Source: Eleginops maclovinus (lineage: Eukaryota > Chordata > Actinopteri > Perciformes > Eleginopidae). Taken from it: DNA of 64,000 bases. The notes under the pieces are model-generated. The model saw nothing but the letters and a program-made list of their open reading frames with translations, was not told the origin of the DNA and searched no databases. The translations under genes were made by a program, and so were the position numbers. Shown here one piece after another: positions 25,613 through 38,002 of this stretch. Location: contig NC_086370.1 of NCBI RefSeq assembly GCF_036324505.1, forward strand, positions 6,252,512-6,316,511, written 5' to 3'. The first letter of the stretch is position 1. Every line of letters starts with the position of its first letter.

Positions 25613-26107
25613 ACGACTGGAACAAAGTGGGTGAGCTATATATTGATTAAAACTATTTAATAATTAAACTTTTAGTTTTTCTGCTGTTTTAGTGTATTGT
25701 AAATGTACCTTTATATGTTATGTAAATTGAAGTAGTTGTTTTATGCTTTTATTTTGAAGGCAGTTTTGGGCACTTGGTGACAGCTGGTGGTGTGATTAGT
25801 GCACTAGGTACGATTTTTTACCAGGGTGAAACAAGCATCCCATAGGAGAGGCATAGGGCACATATTGGAAATGTGTTGATTGCACTTCTGGATGATATTA
25901 GATCAACAAGTAAAGGACAAAATAATGTTCTAGTTTTAACTCGGATCATTCCTGCGTACGATCTGCTATCTGGTGCCTCAGCAGCAGTTTTACTTTTGAG
26001 TTAATCTGATTTCTTTATGATGTTGACCGCTACAGTGGGGCAACTTTTAGAGTTTGTACAAAACTTAAGTGTGCTTCCATCCAATACATCAGTATTGGGG
26101 CAGATAA
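25613..26107. other. Single-copy DNA between the two duplicate copies
   Basis: AT-rich, with no recognisable element. Confidence 0.5.
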
Positions 26108-26254
26108 TGTGATTTACCCTTTAAATTAACATAAGTCTGGTATAAAGACGGGGATGCTGGGTTGGAAAAGGAAAAGAAGATGTGGGAAAGCGTTCTTCTT
26201 ATTACTATCTCCCTGTGGGTCAGCTACTAATCACAACCCCCCAAAGACCCCACT
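26108..26254 (+). repeat. Local duplication, copy 2 (no insertion)
   Basis: A 147-bp match to copy 1, 759 bp downstream in the same orientation. It differs by scattered substitutions and a small insertion (AAAAGGAAAAGAAG in place of AAGAG). It represents the pre-insertion state. Confidence 0.85.
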
Positions 26255-26278
26255 TCCCCACCCGAAAAACCCCCTTAA

Positions 26279-26281
<3 letters not shown>

Positions 26282-26312
<31 letters not shown>
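26282..26312 (+). repeat. (CA)15 microsatellite
   Basis: A perfect tract directly downstream of a C-rich stretch at 26238-26280. Confidence 0.95.
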
Positions 26313-26314
<2 letters not shown>

Positions 26315-26399
26315 ATTTCAGACACTGATTCTCCTGCTCTTGAATAACCTCACCGGGGGCGAGTGACGAAGGGGAGGGAGGGTTGGAGGAGGGGGACAA

Positions 26400-26690
26400 A
26401 TCTTCCTCCTTATATAGAGGGTGTGTGTCTTTTGAAGCCTTTCTCGCTTAACCGCCACACAGCTACGGGGCTGTCGACTTGTCGAGGATTTCTCCTGGAT
26501 GTGTGTGTGTAAAAAGACCCTCCCGTGGAGAGAGGGAGAGAGTGGTAGCCCTGATTAAATGCTGGAGCCGTCATGCCTGCGAGCCAGCCAGGAGATTAAT
26601 ATCGGCGTAACCTGTTACTTAATTCATTATGGGGATACAGGCTAATTTGATTTGATATTATTTTAATAAAGTTCTGTGATATCCAAGATT
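26400..26690. promoter_or_regulatory. Candidate conserved non-coding element
   Basis: A TATATAGAGG box at 26412 is followed by CCGCCACACAGCTACGG. Further on, AGGAGATTAATATCGGCG and ACTTAATTCATTATGG contain homeodomain-type cores. It could be a promoter or an enhancer; no transcript is visible. Confidence 0.25.
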
Positions 26691-27769
26691 GTTTCAGGCT
26701 ATCAAAATAATTTTCCAGTTATTACAGTTCGCCAGGCAGGTCCCTTTGATAGCAGTGGTTGGCCAGGCCTGTCTTGAATACATTACAATCCCTCTCCACA
26801 CACACACACACACACTCATGTAGAATTCCTCTTTTCTTACCAAATCTGTTAATATCGATTTTGTCCTCTTCGACTTTTTTTTGTTGCTCTTTTTATGTAT
26901 ATTCCTTTTCACTAATCAAAAATGTATGTCAAAAAAGTGTTTTAAAAAAGGTAGGTTTTAAAGAAGAGTTATAAATGGAGGTAGAAATTACAAGACATGT
27001 AGTTTGCAGCTGATCATAGATCCCAGGGACGTGGAAGCACTTGCCCTCTTCTTATTATGCGATCAAAGTCCTGCAAGACAAAACTCACTTTGGGTCTGGT
27101 GTCATTGTATCATTAGGCCAATTTCACCAAACTGGCAACATTAAATCATTCATTGAGCCAACTTTTACTAATTAAAAAACGCAGTGTAATTTGAAAGGCA
27201 GAATATTTTCTGGAACATGACACTGCTACCTGTGTGTAAGCATTAACACCTTTAATACGATTGGCTCCTGGAAAGCTTAAACATGTTATTGAATGTAACT
27301 GACTAATCTACAACCATGTCTTAGAGGCTTGCCCAAATTGAGACGGATACTATCTCTAGACAAAATCACCTGATACCAAAAGTTTATCAGCAAAAGCAGG
27401 TCAAAGCATTCTTGACACCAAATTAAAACCACCAGTCTTAGCTGAGGCCTTAAACCTAACCATAGTTCTTCTCCAATGTGAGTGATAACCTTGTTGTGTC
27501 CACCATCCTCTTGTGCATCAGCAATAGAGGAATCCTAACCATATAGCATCCATTATCCTCTCACTAAACCACTTGTTGCCAGAAACCATGAGAGTAAACC
27601 TCCTGCTGACCTTGTAGCCCATCATATAGACTACATATAGGCTGTCATCCTACCTGGTGATGGTTTATCCACAATAACACACATTTTATTGACGTTAAAA
27701 TACTCCAGGAGGCTCCTTTAATCACAGCTCTCCTTTTCTCTCCTGCTCTCTCTTACTATTTTGCCTCTC
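26691..27769. other. Single-copy DNA, no gene
   Basis: A short CA tract lies at 26797-26815. 27240-27650 is balanced DNA with no open frame above 60 codons. Confidence 0.5.
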
Positions 27770-28250
27770 TTTCTTCCATCACCAATGTCATCCATTCATT
27801 ATTAAAGCTCCCCTCGCCTCGTCTCTCCTGTGCTCTGCTCTATTAGAAACCCTTGTATCAGCTGCTCCGGGCCATAGAAAGACAGAGGAAAGAGGGAAAA
27901 AAATAAAATGAAGACATGTTCGGCTCTTTGCAGGGGGGCGTGTAAGTCGCCTGTCAGCCTGTAATCACTGTGTCCGCGACTCTGTATGCTAATTTATCTC
28001 TCCATACTGCTGACTAGGACATGCAATATAAATGAAGTTTGTTGGACTGCACAAGGGGCTGACTTGAATAAAAGATCAGGGTCCTGAGGAGATTCAGGCT
28101 GTTATTAGCCATGTGGAACTTCACAACCACACCGCCACAGACCTAATGTTGTAATGAAGGCCTTTTTACATGGAAATTGGCATCTTTATCCCTGTCAGAG
28201 AGGGATTAGTATGACTGTGGCAACATTGGACATTAGTGATATGAATGCAA
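27770..28250. promoter_or_regulatory. Candidate conserved non-coding block
   Basis: Contains CATTCATTATTAAAGCTCC (27793), CTGTATGCTAATTTATC (27981), GGCTGTTATTAGCCATGTGG (28105) and GGAAATTGGCATC (28172) in non-repetitive sequence. Texture and motif density suggest a developmental enhancer; not tested. Confidence 0.28.
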
Positions 28251-31200
28251 GCTTAGGATATGAATAGGAGGCAAAGCATTGGGAATGTGTGAAACTTACA
28301 GCAAACGTTGTTGGAGGATGAACTCTACCTGGAGCATGAAAATGGTTAGAAATGTCGAGAAAACTTTACACTGTAGATTCAAACATGCAAAACTGACAGA
28401 ATCCTGCAGCTATGTCCCATTTAAACTGTTTTTAACTGGTGAATCTAATTCAAAGTAGTAAAGCTAAGGACCCATTTGTACCAAACATATCAACTGTGTT
28501 GGCAAGAAGTCTAAATAGTGCTCAAACATTAGGCAATGGAATGGCAACAAACCCTAACATGAGGCTTTTCTTGATGGGGGTCAGATAAATCTCAATATAT
28601 ATAGCTTTAGCAAACTTTAGCATTAGCCAAGGAAAGTTCCTAGGTCCCCTCCCTATGCTTGACGTATTAGATTATACTTTGTGGCGTGCTCATGTGATGA
28701 GCTTGAAAAAAAAAGGAAATCTTATTGGCTACAGATTAAAAAAATGAAATTCAGAAATTAAAGAATGATGTAGTTTTTTGTTTACTGGTATCTTGGAGTT
28801 TTTTGTGACAATTTTCTATCTATTCTCGTATGATCAAAAAGGGTTAGATTCAAGACCAAATCAGTCTTAAAAATGTCAGAGCAACAAATAATAATGACTA
28901 TCATATAATTCAATCATAAAGTCCTAAGTCTCTTTCAAAATGCATTTTAACTAATAAACTCAAACTTAATGGGCTCTTTCTTGGCTCATGCTTCACCCTT
29001 CCTTTTAGTTTCATGAAAATCAGGAGGATATTTGTCACATAATCCTTCTGAAAAGATACCACAAATTAAACAAATGAACAAACATTTAAAGCCTCCTTGT
29101 CAGAGGTAATTATAATTCAACTCTGCAGTTCCCTTTGGCACTACGGACCTATTTAAGCTTATTGTTTTTGTTTCAGGACTCTCATGACCCCCCTGTTCCC
29201 AGCCATTGGGACAGCTGTTTTTTTCTACACTGCTCCGATAAAGCCACTGAACACATCAAGTTAACCCACATGGCCTCGAAAAATACTAAAAGGGCCTTTT
29301 CTGATGGAATGGCCCTTTTAATTATCCCTGCTTTTAAAAAAGTGTTACAAATTCCGAAACACATTGTTTTTTATAAAGATAGGACTACAATTTGGCAACA
29401 CATAACCACTTGCACTGGAGTCTTGAGAAAGTAATCGTACTGATATTTCCCCAAAATGAATGCACATGAGGAAACAAACTGACCCACACTACATGCTGCC
29501 AGGAGAGGTGTGTTAAAGATTAAGTCAGATGAAAACAGACATCGGGGTCAGTGGCTCTTTCTGTCTTGTTAAGCCTGCTATGAAAACATACATGATCCTT
29601 TGTGGATATTTAGGAAATGTGGAAGCATTTTGCTCTGCGTTGAGTTAGGGTTTCGAGTTCAAGGCCTGCAGTCCCCCAGAGGTTCTGAGAAGGGGGCAGG
29701 TGTGTGTATGCTTTGTGCTTTGCTTTTTGTGTGTGTATTGTATGCATTTAGTGTGTTTGTTCACTTTAACATGGACACAGTGTGACAATGTCTATGCATC
29801 ATTGTGCTTCTAATGTACTGTATGTTTATGCATGTGCACTGTGTTATTATATGTGTTGCAGTGTCAGTCTTTATGAATTCAAATGCATGTGTTATAACTT
29901 TATGTTCTCTGCATGGGTGTTTTTATATACAATTGGAACTTTATTTGCCAAGAGGCAGTATGTTCAAAGAGATATCAAACTATTGTTCCTTATTTCCTTC
30001 TCCTTCCATTCTGTCTTTCTTGATGTTTTGACTGTAGCATGGATTAGGCACAGGGATGAGAAGACAGGAAGGAAGTAACTGCAGGAAAAACACCAGCTTT
30101 AATATGTTGTAACTGAAGTCAGCTGTTGCTTCTCCTCGATGTGTTTTCTTTTCTTCCAAGTCTCTTTCAATGCAGAATATTTACGTAGAACATCTTTTTC
30201 TTTTGTATATTTTTTTGGTGTTTTCTTATTGTGCAAATTATATGTTCAGACGGATTTTAGATATTGTAAATCTGCAGCAGTGCTTGTCTTTACTGGACTT
30301 TAAATTACGTTTTAACTCATCGTTTAACTCTCCAGCTGCAACTTTACTTTAAGCAATGTTTTCTTCTCTCCCACTTCAGTTTACTTTGTTTCCTTCCCCT
30401 TAACTTTCTATAGTAATATGTATTAGAAGAAAAAAAGTCTAAAAGTCTTACCATGTCAAAGGTGCAAAGGTTCAAAGGTGAAGTAATGCTTTGTTATTAA
30501 ACTCAAACTATTCATGATGGCACATTTAAGACTCTTAATACATACAGTATACATTGAAAAACTAAAATGTGCATACTTCCAAAAACAATGTGAATGATTA
30601 GATTTATTTTTAACAGTTACTGTTTTGTAATTAATTGAATACACATTCAAAGATGTCCTGTGAAGTTCTGATCTGTTGGGAGCATGGGGTGATGAAAAGA
30701 AAAATCTTCATTTGCATCCCTTTATAAAGGAATAAGAGAAACACTTTTGTCTGTCAGTGCTTCTCATTATTTAAAACATTAGAGCAGATCACAAAACTAA
30801 TGTAAAAAACATGTGTATTTATAATGACAAACTCTGGAACATGGCAAATCACGAGGACACATTCACTAAAGTTCTCTTTGTTTCTTTGAACTCTATTTGA
30901 GTTCCACTCTTCAAACATCATAATGATCTAAGTATATAAACTATGCCCCCCCCCCTACACCCAACATGTAGTAAAAAAAAGACCACTTTATTCTCCTCTG
31001 AGTTTAAATTGACATGACTGTAAACCTGTTTTACACATTGCTGTCAAGAAGCACTTCACCTTTTCCAGGGTCTCAGAATGCCTAGCATTTTTATGTATTA
31101 TTATACTTTTTTTTACATTTGTATATATTTTTGTTTATTTTTTGTCCTTCAGTATGTGTGGCGGAACGAGGCTGGGGAGGGGGATAAGAACGGTATAGCC

Positions 31201-31759
31201 ATCAGCATTGAGATTGTGTTGTAAAATACATTGACTGTTTGGCTCTGGGGAGCGACTTCCTTCTCTCAGCGCATGATGACTGTCACTGTAGCAGGAGAAA
31301 GAATACAAATAACTTCCTCTCATTTTTTTGCACTTTATTCCTTAAAATATTCATGTTTTCATTCAAAGCCCACATCAGCCTTTAAAAATGTTGATGCATG
31401 ATTTAAAAGAGCAGTATTTGCAAAAAATGCTATAACAAGTTTATTACAGTACTTATTTATTAGACTCCCTTGTCTACTACATGACAAGGGATGTCCAATC
31501 ATTTGGAATTCATCCCACATGAGGTGGTACCACATTTCTGCTACATTGATGGGCAGACACAGGGAAGTGTGATGTCTAGGATGGTTAAAATGTCATACTC
31601 TGAGCTCATTCACCACTTTTAAAATAACAGTAGAGGCCATCTTTACCCAGCTGTTCATTTATCTACAGTCCCACTTCAACTCAAGGACGGAACTTTCAAA
31701 CTGCACAAATGGATACTTTTGTATTGAAATTTGGGTCATACTATAAGAGAAAAACAATA
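28251..31759. other. Single-copy DNA, no gene recognised
   Basis: In 3.5 kb I see no named repeat. Open frames of up to 99 codons (29135-29434, 29782-30078) have no domain. A C10 run is at 30947-30956. A patch around 31150-31320 is less AT-rich, without other signal. Confidence 0.5.
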
Positions 31760-32424
31760 TAATGTTTTTGCTTTTGGCAGATGATGTGGTTCTTTTGGTG
31801 TCATTGGTTTGCGACCTTCAGCATGCATTGGATCCATTCGCAGTCGAGTGTAAAGTGGCTGGGATGAGGATAAGGTCATGGTTCTCAGCAGGAAACCAAT
31901 GGATTGTCCACTCTGGGAAGGGAATGAGACCTTACCCCAAGTGTTGGAGCTCAGGTACCTCAGCGTCTTGTTCACCATTGGGGGAACAATGGAGCATGAG
32001 ATGACGAAGAGAAAGCAGAGCCAGAAGGCAAAGCTGTCCATCTACCACTCCATCTTTGCTCCTACCCTCACCTTTGGTCATGAAGAATGGGTCATGACTG
32101 AAAGAACAAGACTGCCGATACAAGAGGCCAAGATGTGTTTTCTCTGAAGGGTGGCTTGCATCTTCTTTAGGAATTACTAGGGATCTGGTAAGGACGCCAC
32201 CTGGGCAACTCCCCAGGGAGTCGTTCCAGGCACTGGGAGGAGACCAAGGGTCAGACCCAGCACCAGGTAGAGGGTTTTTATCTCCACACTGGCCTGGGAG
32301 CATCTTGGAATCCCCCAGTCAGAGCTGGTTGTTGAGGCCTGGGTAAAGGGAAGTTTGGGGCCATCTGCTGGAACTGATTGCCCTGCGACCCGACTCCCGA
32401 TACGCAGTTGACGATGGATGGATG
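31760..32424 (+). pseudogene. Rex3/RTE-like LINE, 3' end of reverse transcriptase, decayed
   Basis: The translation starts at the RT catalytic box (LLLADDVVLLV, 31768-31800, an xADD form). It continues as FAVECKVAGMRI, MVLSRKPMDCPL, LELRYLSVLFT, KAKLSIYHSIFAPTLTFGHE and later LAWEHLGIPQSEL. At least three frame changes and internal stops separate these. A missing piece near 31870 joins MRI to a shifted frame. The element ends in GATGGATGGATGG, the tandem GATG-type tail known for RTE/Rex3 elements. It is heavily 5'-truncated. Confidence 0.82.
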
Positions 32425-32760
32425 GCAATGTGAACATTTTTTTCTTTGTATAATTTATCTTAAAGTGTTGACATTTTCTTTAATACAGGACATAGTGCAA
32501 TGTCTTGTTTGTAACCTCCCGTCACTGATCACTTGTGTAACGTACTAATGGCATGGTGAGTAGATGCCATTAGAAATCATTTTTGATTAATGAGTGCCTC
32601 ATACCCACAGTAGGAGGCTAAGAGCATTTAGATCTATCATTATCATTTCATTTATTTGTGTTGTTTTCAACCCTTACTTGATGTTATGTATGTATTTTTG
32701 TATAAAACATAGAACAGCAATAAAATATGCAAAATGATTGTGTATTGACACGGACAACTT
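32425..32760. other. AT-rich DNA after the LINE tail
   Basis: No gene or named repeat is seen. Confidence 0.5.
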
Positions 32761-32862
32761 GAAAAAGGCCCTATAATGTTTTTGGGGGGTTTCCACTTGA
32801 AGTGTGTTATATAGTTATTGAGCATGTAAACGGTCTGCAAAGGCTAAAATCCCAATTCGTTC
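32761..32862 (-). repeat. Interspersed repeat family A, 3' end, minus strand
   Basis: Its reverse complement reads GGGATTTTAGCCTTTGCAGACC, TTTACATG, TATATAACACACTTC and CCCCAAAAACATTATAGGGCC. This matches 61790-61870 almost motif for motif. The class is unassigned, but the family is common in teleosts. Confidence 0.7.
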
Positions 32863-33479
32863 CCACACACTCCAATTATTTTTAATGCTCAAAACTACCA
32901 AACCAGAGTTACTTATACCAATAAAGGAGACTTACTGAGATGGAATGTGACCCAACACTAATTATCATAAAGCATTTAGAACAAATATGCAAAAAATAGA
33001 CTAATCTACAATCTTCTTGGCCCTTTTCTTTGTTGTGTAGTAAAGACAGATGTTTTCTTGACTGTAGGGTCATGTGTGAGATTCCCTTTGGCTGTGAACG
33101 TCTTTTTCGCCAAGCCACAAGGGGTTGTGAGCAAAGTTCTTCGAAAGCTGCCACTTTCACATCACGCATCCGTAAAAGAATCTTCACACATTGGTAAGTC
33201 ATGCCCTCAATCGATAATTATGCAAACACAGTCCTAATCAATATGTGAAATATGAAATAAGGCCAAATTATAATGTGGAGATGGTGCACATCTCATTTCT
33301 TCCCCGTCAGATGAATATGTTTAAATAGCAAATATTAGAATAGCAAAGCATCCATTTGGCTTTCATGTGATGGGGCCTTGCATTTTAGTTGGCACACCGT
33401 TCAATATTTGAACAGAGAAAAAAGTTTTTAACTGTAAAATTATATTGCTCCGAGTGATAGTGGTAGTAATAAAGAAGTT
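32863..33479. other. Single-copy DNA, no gene
   Basis: A 97-codon minus-strand frame at 32909-33202 has no recognisable feature. Confidence 0.5.
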
Positions 33480-34030
33480 ATTGACCAAATGATATTGATC
33501 GACAGCTCCTCGGGCAAAACGAGCCGACCTTGGTCTCCCTCTGTGCCTTGCCCTCCCTCCGCCTGCCTCCCCTCTACTCTCCTTCCCCCGGAATTCAATA
33601 ATATATTATTTTACACAGTTTAAAGCCGGACAACAAATAGCTGCACAGCACAAGGTGAGGAATTACTGGTAAATTTTTCATGGCTATTTGCCTGTAGGAA
33701 TTTTGGCAAGGGTGTATGAGGGTGATTAAAATCAAGACTCCAGTCAAGGCTTGATTAAGGGTTGCCATTCAACGAAAAGCATGGCAGAGAAAGAATGAGA
33801 GGGAAGTAGAGAAAAGGGAAAAGGTTAGTCGGAAGAAAGGGAAAACCAGAGGCTATGTGTTCCTTCTCCGCGGCATAAATCATATAATGACCTTGAAGTC
33901 TTGCAAGAGAGAGGCAGCGGTAACTACACCCAAGCTCTGTCCCCTGGTTTATTCACAAGGTCAGAGAAGGGAAACAATGGCCATTGATTTGGCCCCGAAG
34001 AGGCAGAGAGAAAAGACCGAGGTGATTGTC
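33480..34030. promoter_or_regulatory. Candidate conserved non-coding block
   Basis: CAGTTTAAAGCCGGACAACA, GAGGAATTACTGGTAAATT, GGGTGATTAAAATCAAGAC and GGCTTGATTAAGGGTTGCC occur within 200 bp (33617-33770) of non-repetitive DNA, with a pyrimidine-rich stretch before them. Enhancer-like by texture. Confidence 0.28.
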
Positions 34031-35269
34031 ACATTACACTCTTAAAAAAACTCATCTGCTGTGTAAAGAAAGAATGCTTTTAAATGCTCACGGTTTGGTT
34101 AAGTGGTTTCTTGAAGCTTTTTACAGTGTAATTAATTATATTTTAGACATTTTTCAGAATAAAAACACATTTCATAAGACTGAAAGGCTAGCAGCCTGGT
34201 TCTGTAGAAACATTACGGAAATACAGATGATTGTTTTGGGTTTTTTTTTTTTTTGGGGGGGGGGGGGCGGTAGCACATGTTTGACTCCTGGGACAACCGT
34301 ATGTGAAAAATACTGTGCAGGTGAGAAAAGGTTGGACTTTTCACCTTGACTGTAAGTGGTTATCTGCATGTCATTCATTTTTCAGCATGTATTCTCCTGT
34401 ACCTCGATGGGATCGATCAAGTCATGGTTTAAAGTCGATTTCCTAAAGTTATGGTGCGTCAAGTACATTTTTTCTACGTGGTGCGATTACATGAAACGTT
34501 AATGGAAGGACGCAGATAGCAGCAAATTTGTATCGTTCAGTTCGTTCGTCCTCCGTGTCATGGTAAAAAAGGTTCCACTCAAGCGAGACATTTGTACAAC
34601 GCTGTGTTGCAACCAGTGGTGAGAATCTTTACTTCATTTATGTCGATATGTCATTATTTTGAGTGTGGACGGAGCAGCTGATACAATAGCCTATAGCTTA
34701 GCGTCAACAGCCCGATCTTCATGCAGAAAAACAAGCATTTTAAACGTTTTTTTACCTGTCGTCTTGCGGACAAAATGGCAGAAGCATTCATTTGTGGGTT
34801 TTACTCATCGGTATCAGTATGGAGTTATTTTAAGTTATCAATTTAGTCTACCCAGGCGCGTCGGGGCGTCGTCTTTCTTTCACTTTTGTTTGTGTGTCTT
34901 TTTAACATCTACTTTTTTAACGTATTCAGTTTACCCACCCACCAGCTGTTTTGGTCCATGTTTGTTGCGGTGTCTGGTTCATGTTGAGCTGTTAGTGTAT
35001 ATAACTACTATTTATATTTGGTCTGGTTGTTTTAAGTAAGTACTTTTTTGTGTGTGTAAATGTTATACAAGCACTCAAAATGTTGGATTTGCATGGTTGT
35101 TTTAAATAAATACTTGTTCCATTTTCCGAATTGCATTTCAAGTTTTTTTGTGAAAAAAAAAACGTACAGTAAAAAGGCGATTATGCTAACAACGTAATTA
35201 ATATGTTATAGGCCTACAGGCCTATGTAAGCCTATGGCCCCCATTTATATTAATTACCTCATGTCAGAA
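34031..35269. other. Single-copy or old transposon DNA with a T16-G12 junction
   Basis: 34239-34267 is a T run passing directly into a G run. From about 34430 to 35000 CpG is more frequent than in the neighbours, which could mean a younger insertion. I found no terminal repeats to prove it. A 126-codon frame at 34659-35039 has no domain. Confidence 0.45.
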
Positions 35270-35420
35270 TGTCGGAATGTTTGAAAAAAAGTAAAGTGCC
35301 ACTTCACCGACAATGGAAAAAATGTTGTCGGAGTAGTGGCACGTTTAAAAAAAAAAATGGAAATGCCACCACTCCGACAATAAGACGTCAATGTCGGAGT
35401 AGAGGTTTGTCGGAATAGCA
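35270..35420. repeat. Alternately oriented TGTCGGAGTAGTGGCA repeats
   Basis: Forward copies start near 35270, 35325, 35392 and 35408, with reverse copies at 35297-35314 and 35364-35380. 35325-35341 and 35364-35380 pair over 17 bp with one mismatch across a 22-nt A-rich loop. The last forward copy ends AGCAGCATGTAACCC, which looks like a transposon edge, but no partner end was found. Confidence 0.75.
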
Positions 35421-37139
35421 GCATGTAACCCATTTAGCTAAGTCATTTCATACACTCCTCATCATTCCTTAAAAAGCTGTTTTCTCTACTTATTTCACCA
35501 TGCACGTCTTCACAATGTCACAAAGTGGCAGTTGCCTTTAGCACAAAAAGTTGTCATCAGTTAGACTCATATGCTATTTGAGTGTGTTTGTAACACAAAT
35601 TGGGCCTTCTTCACACACTCTTACACACACTCTACCACATGATGCAAAGAGCTGTGATCAGCAGCCACACTTTGTTGTTGCCAACTGCTGGGACTCAACA
35701 CAACATTTCCCTAAATGGACTGAAGAGTCACTCCATTTGTCACCAGTGTTATTACTCTTTAAAAAAATGAAGGCACAACAGTGGTCCGTGATAGAATCCC
35801 CAAATTTGATGGAGGGATACTTGCTCAGTTGGGCCTTGTTGTTGTGTGTCTTTCTGGCAAAAAGTAAAGTATTTTCCTGCGACTGTATCTTTCAGATAAA
35901 TGTTGCATTTGCAGACTAAAGATACTGCTGGAATCTTTAGTATTAGTAGAGAGATTTGTAGTGTTAGTAGGTTAGGTAAAACGTGGTAATGTTGCACCTG
36001 CATCTCTTAAAAAAAAGAATTCCAATGAGAACAGAGCGCAACCAAATTGGATCAGGTGCTTGTTTTTGGCTAATACTATTATAATTAAATAGTAAATCCA
36101 GTTTTGTTTTTTTTAGCAGATCAGCTGGGAGGACACCAGATGTTGCTATGTTGACACAGGCCCTTAAACAATACTTCCTCTTATAAGGCGAGCTAGCCAG
36201 CTACCTGTGAGACTATATGTAGAATTTACCTGGATTTTGCTCAGAGTTGTGAGGCTGACTCTGGAGTTTAGGACATTGGGGTTAGATAGCTGGTGATGGT
36301 CAGTAAAGGACTGGAAACTCTAGGCTGACTGCTTGTTAAAATGCAATGTTTTGACTTCATCACATGATCCAAGTATTGAACCTCAGGCCCATCCTAACAG
36401 GTGGTGTGTCTTTTGTGATCCATCCATTGACTGATGAGAAAGCATAAATTTGAGTTAACATCACTCTATTTTTCCAAGGTATAAACTGTATTCCCTTGTT
36501 CCTTTTTCTGTTTCCGTTATACAACTAGTGTATTTAATTGTTCAATGATTAATACGTAATGAGGAAGTCATCGCATTTCTCGGATAACCTGCCCAACATG
36601 ATTAGGACAGATATACAGAACAGTCAATAAGCAGCAGGGCTTCCTCCGAGCAAGCGAAGTAAAGCTTGATTACCGCTGGCAGAGAGAATAAGTGAGGAAT
36701 CAAAGAAGGGAGGGAGCATGAGCTCATCGGTAAAGCGTGCTATCACCCTCACCTCACTTATCCTGTGTGAACACGATCGTCTTGTTCGTTTGCATGTCAG
36801 AGATGCTGATGGAGAAAGAGATGGCGGTTATGCTCAGTAAAATATTCATTCTGCTTGCAGGCCAGCCAAGTGAAACATCCAGCTACTTGGCAGACATGGG
36901 AACTGAAGAAAAAAGGGTGGGAGTGAGGGGGGGTGCATCCATTATTGAAATGCCAGGATGTTATCAATTCATACAAGGTCAATATGGAAGATTTCAATTT
37001 GTGCGTATGTCGAGACAAAGATTTGTGTTTGTTTCTTTTAATCCCTTCTACCTTGTCACATTTCTGAATACACACATTTCTACCTCACAATGTGTGTTAC
37101 ATTGTTTAAGTTTTGTTCTTTGCAAATCGTCTGAAGCTT
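35421..37139. other. Single-copy DNA, no gene recognised
   Basis: Frames of 122 codons (35551-35919) and 134 codons (36737-37141) exist on the + strand, but they lack domains and exon-like borders. Confidence 0.5.
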
Positions 37140-37400
37140 GATGGTACAAGATATGACCTTACCTCTGGCAACTTTAAATGCAGCCCATTGGTCTATTTCC
37201 CCTGCAACACACACACACACACGGACAGATTTGCACAGTGTTTGCCGTGTGGGAGAGCTCCTCATTTACATCAATTATGGATAGTCAACTTCCATCCTCG
37301 TGGCCCGGCACTGCATATTTCATGGAGAGGGGGGTATTTTATGAGTTAATGTGTCCAGTTGACATGCCTCTGAAAGCACTGGCCTGTCCCTTACACCGCG
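37140..37400. promoter_or_regulatory. Candidate conserved non-coding element
   Basis: GATATGACCTTACCTCTGGC, CATTTACATCAATTATGGAT and CCGGCACTGCATATTTCATGG lie around a short CA tract (37206-37222). Non-coding and non-repetitive apart from that tract. Inference. Confidence 0.27.
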
Positions 37401-37763
37401 TGCAGGGCTGGGGAGAGCACGCAAACACAAATCTTGTGAGCTTGTGTGTGTGTATGTGGGTCTGTGTACCCACTCAACCTCTTCCCGAGCCACATCATGT
37501 GCATAAATGTAACTTGCAACCTCAGGAAAAGAGCAACACTCACTACAGTTCTGGAAGTGACATATTGCTTGTCTTTTATTCTTTGTTGGTCATTAACCCT
37601 CCTGTCGTGTTCGGGTTAAATCTGACCGTTTGACTACTTTCATCAATCAAAAATATTGTGTTTTGCACTTGACTGTCTCAAGACCTTATGTAATAGGCAT
37701 TTGAACATATACAATTGCTGACCAATTTCATTAAATTTTGAGTGATTTAGTCAACTTTGTATC
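37401..37763. other. Single-copy DNA with a possible transposon edge
   Basis: TTAACCCTCCTGTCGTGTTC at 37595-37614 resembles a terminus that recurs in teleost genomes beside TTAA. No matching opposite end was found, so no element is called. Confidence 0.4.
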
Positions 37764-37935
37764 AAGGTTTCAAGGTTTTATTTGTCATATGCACAGCAGA
37801 TACAACGTATATGTTGGCAATGAAAATCTTATGTCGCGTGCTCCTCCAACAACTCCACATACATGGTGCAAATAAGATAAATAAAATAGTGCAAAAAGAG
37901 AGAAGAATATTTACAATAACAACAATAAAGATTTG
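37764..37935 (-). repeat. Interspersed repeat tail, minus strand
   Basis: Begins CAAGGTTTCAAGGTTTTATT, then GTCATATGCACAG and GTCGCGTGCTCCTCCAACAA. On the minus strand this is a repeat ending in AAATAAAACCTTG, a poly-A-signal-like tail I associate with teleost LINE or SINE ends. The family is not assigned. Confidence 0.5.
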
Positions 37936-38002
37936 AGGATGTGAATCACCTATGATGCTCTCAGTCAAAAGTGAGTGCCACATGAAATGAATGGGCCTAG
38001 AT

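Noticed and set aside
34659..35039. 126-codon + strand frame
   Set aside because: No domain, no exon borders, low-complexity hydrophobic tail; likely chance.
36737..37141. 134-codon + strand frame
   Set aside because: No recognisable domain and it ends in AT-rich non-coding DNA; composition is not gene-like.
37595..37763. piggyBac-like TTAA-CCCTCCTGT edge
   Set aside because: Only one end is visible, so an element could not be defined.
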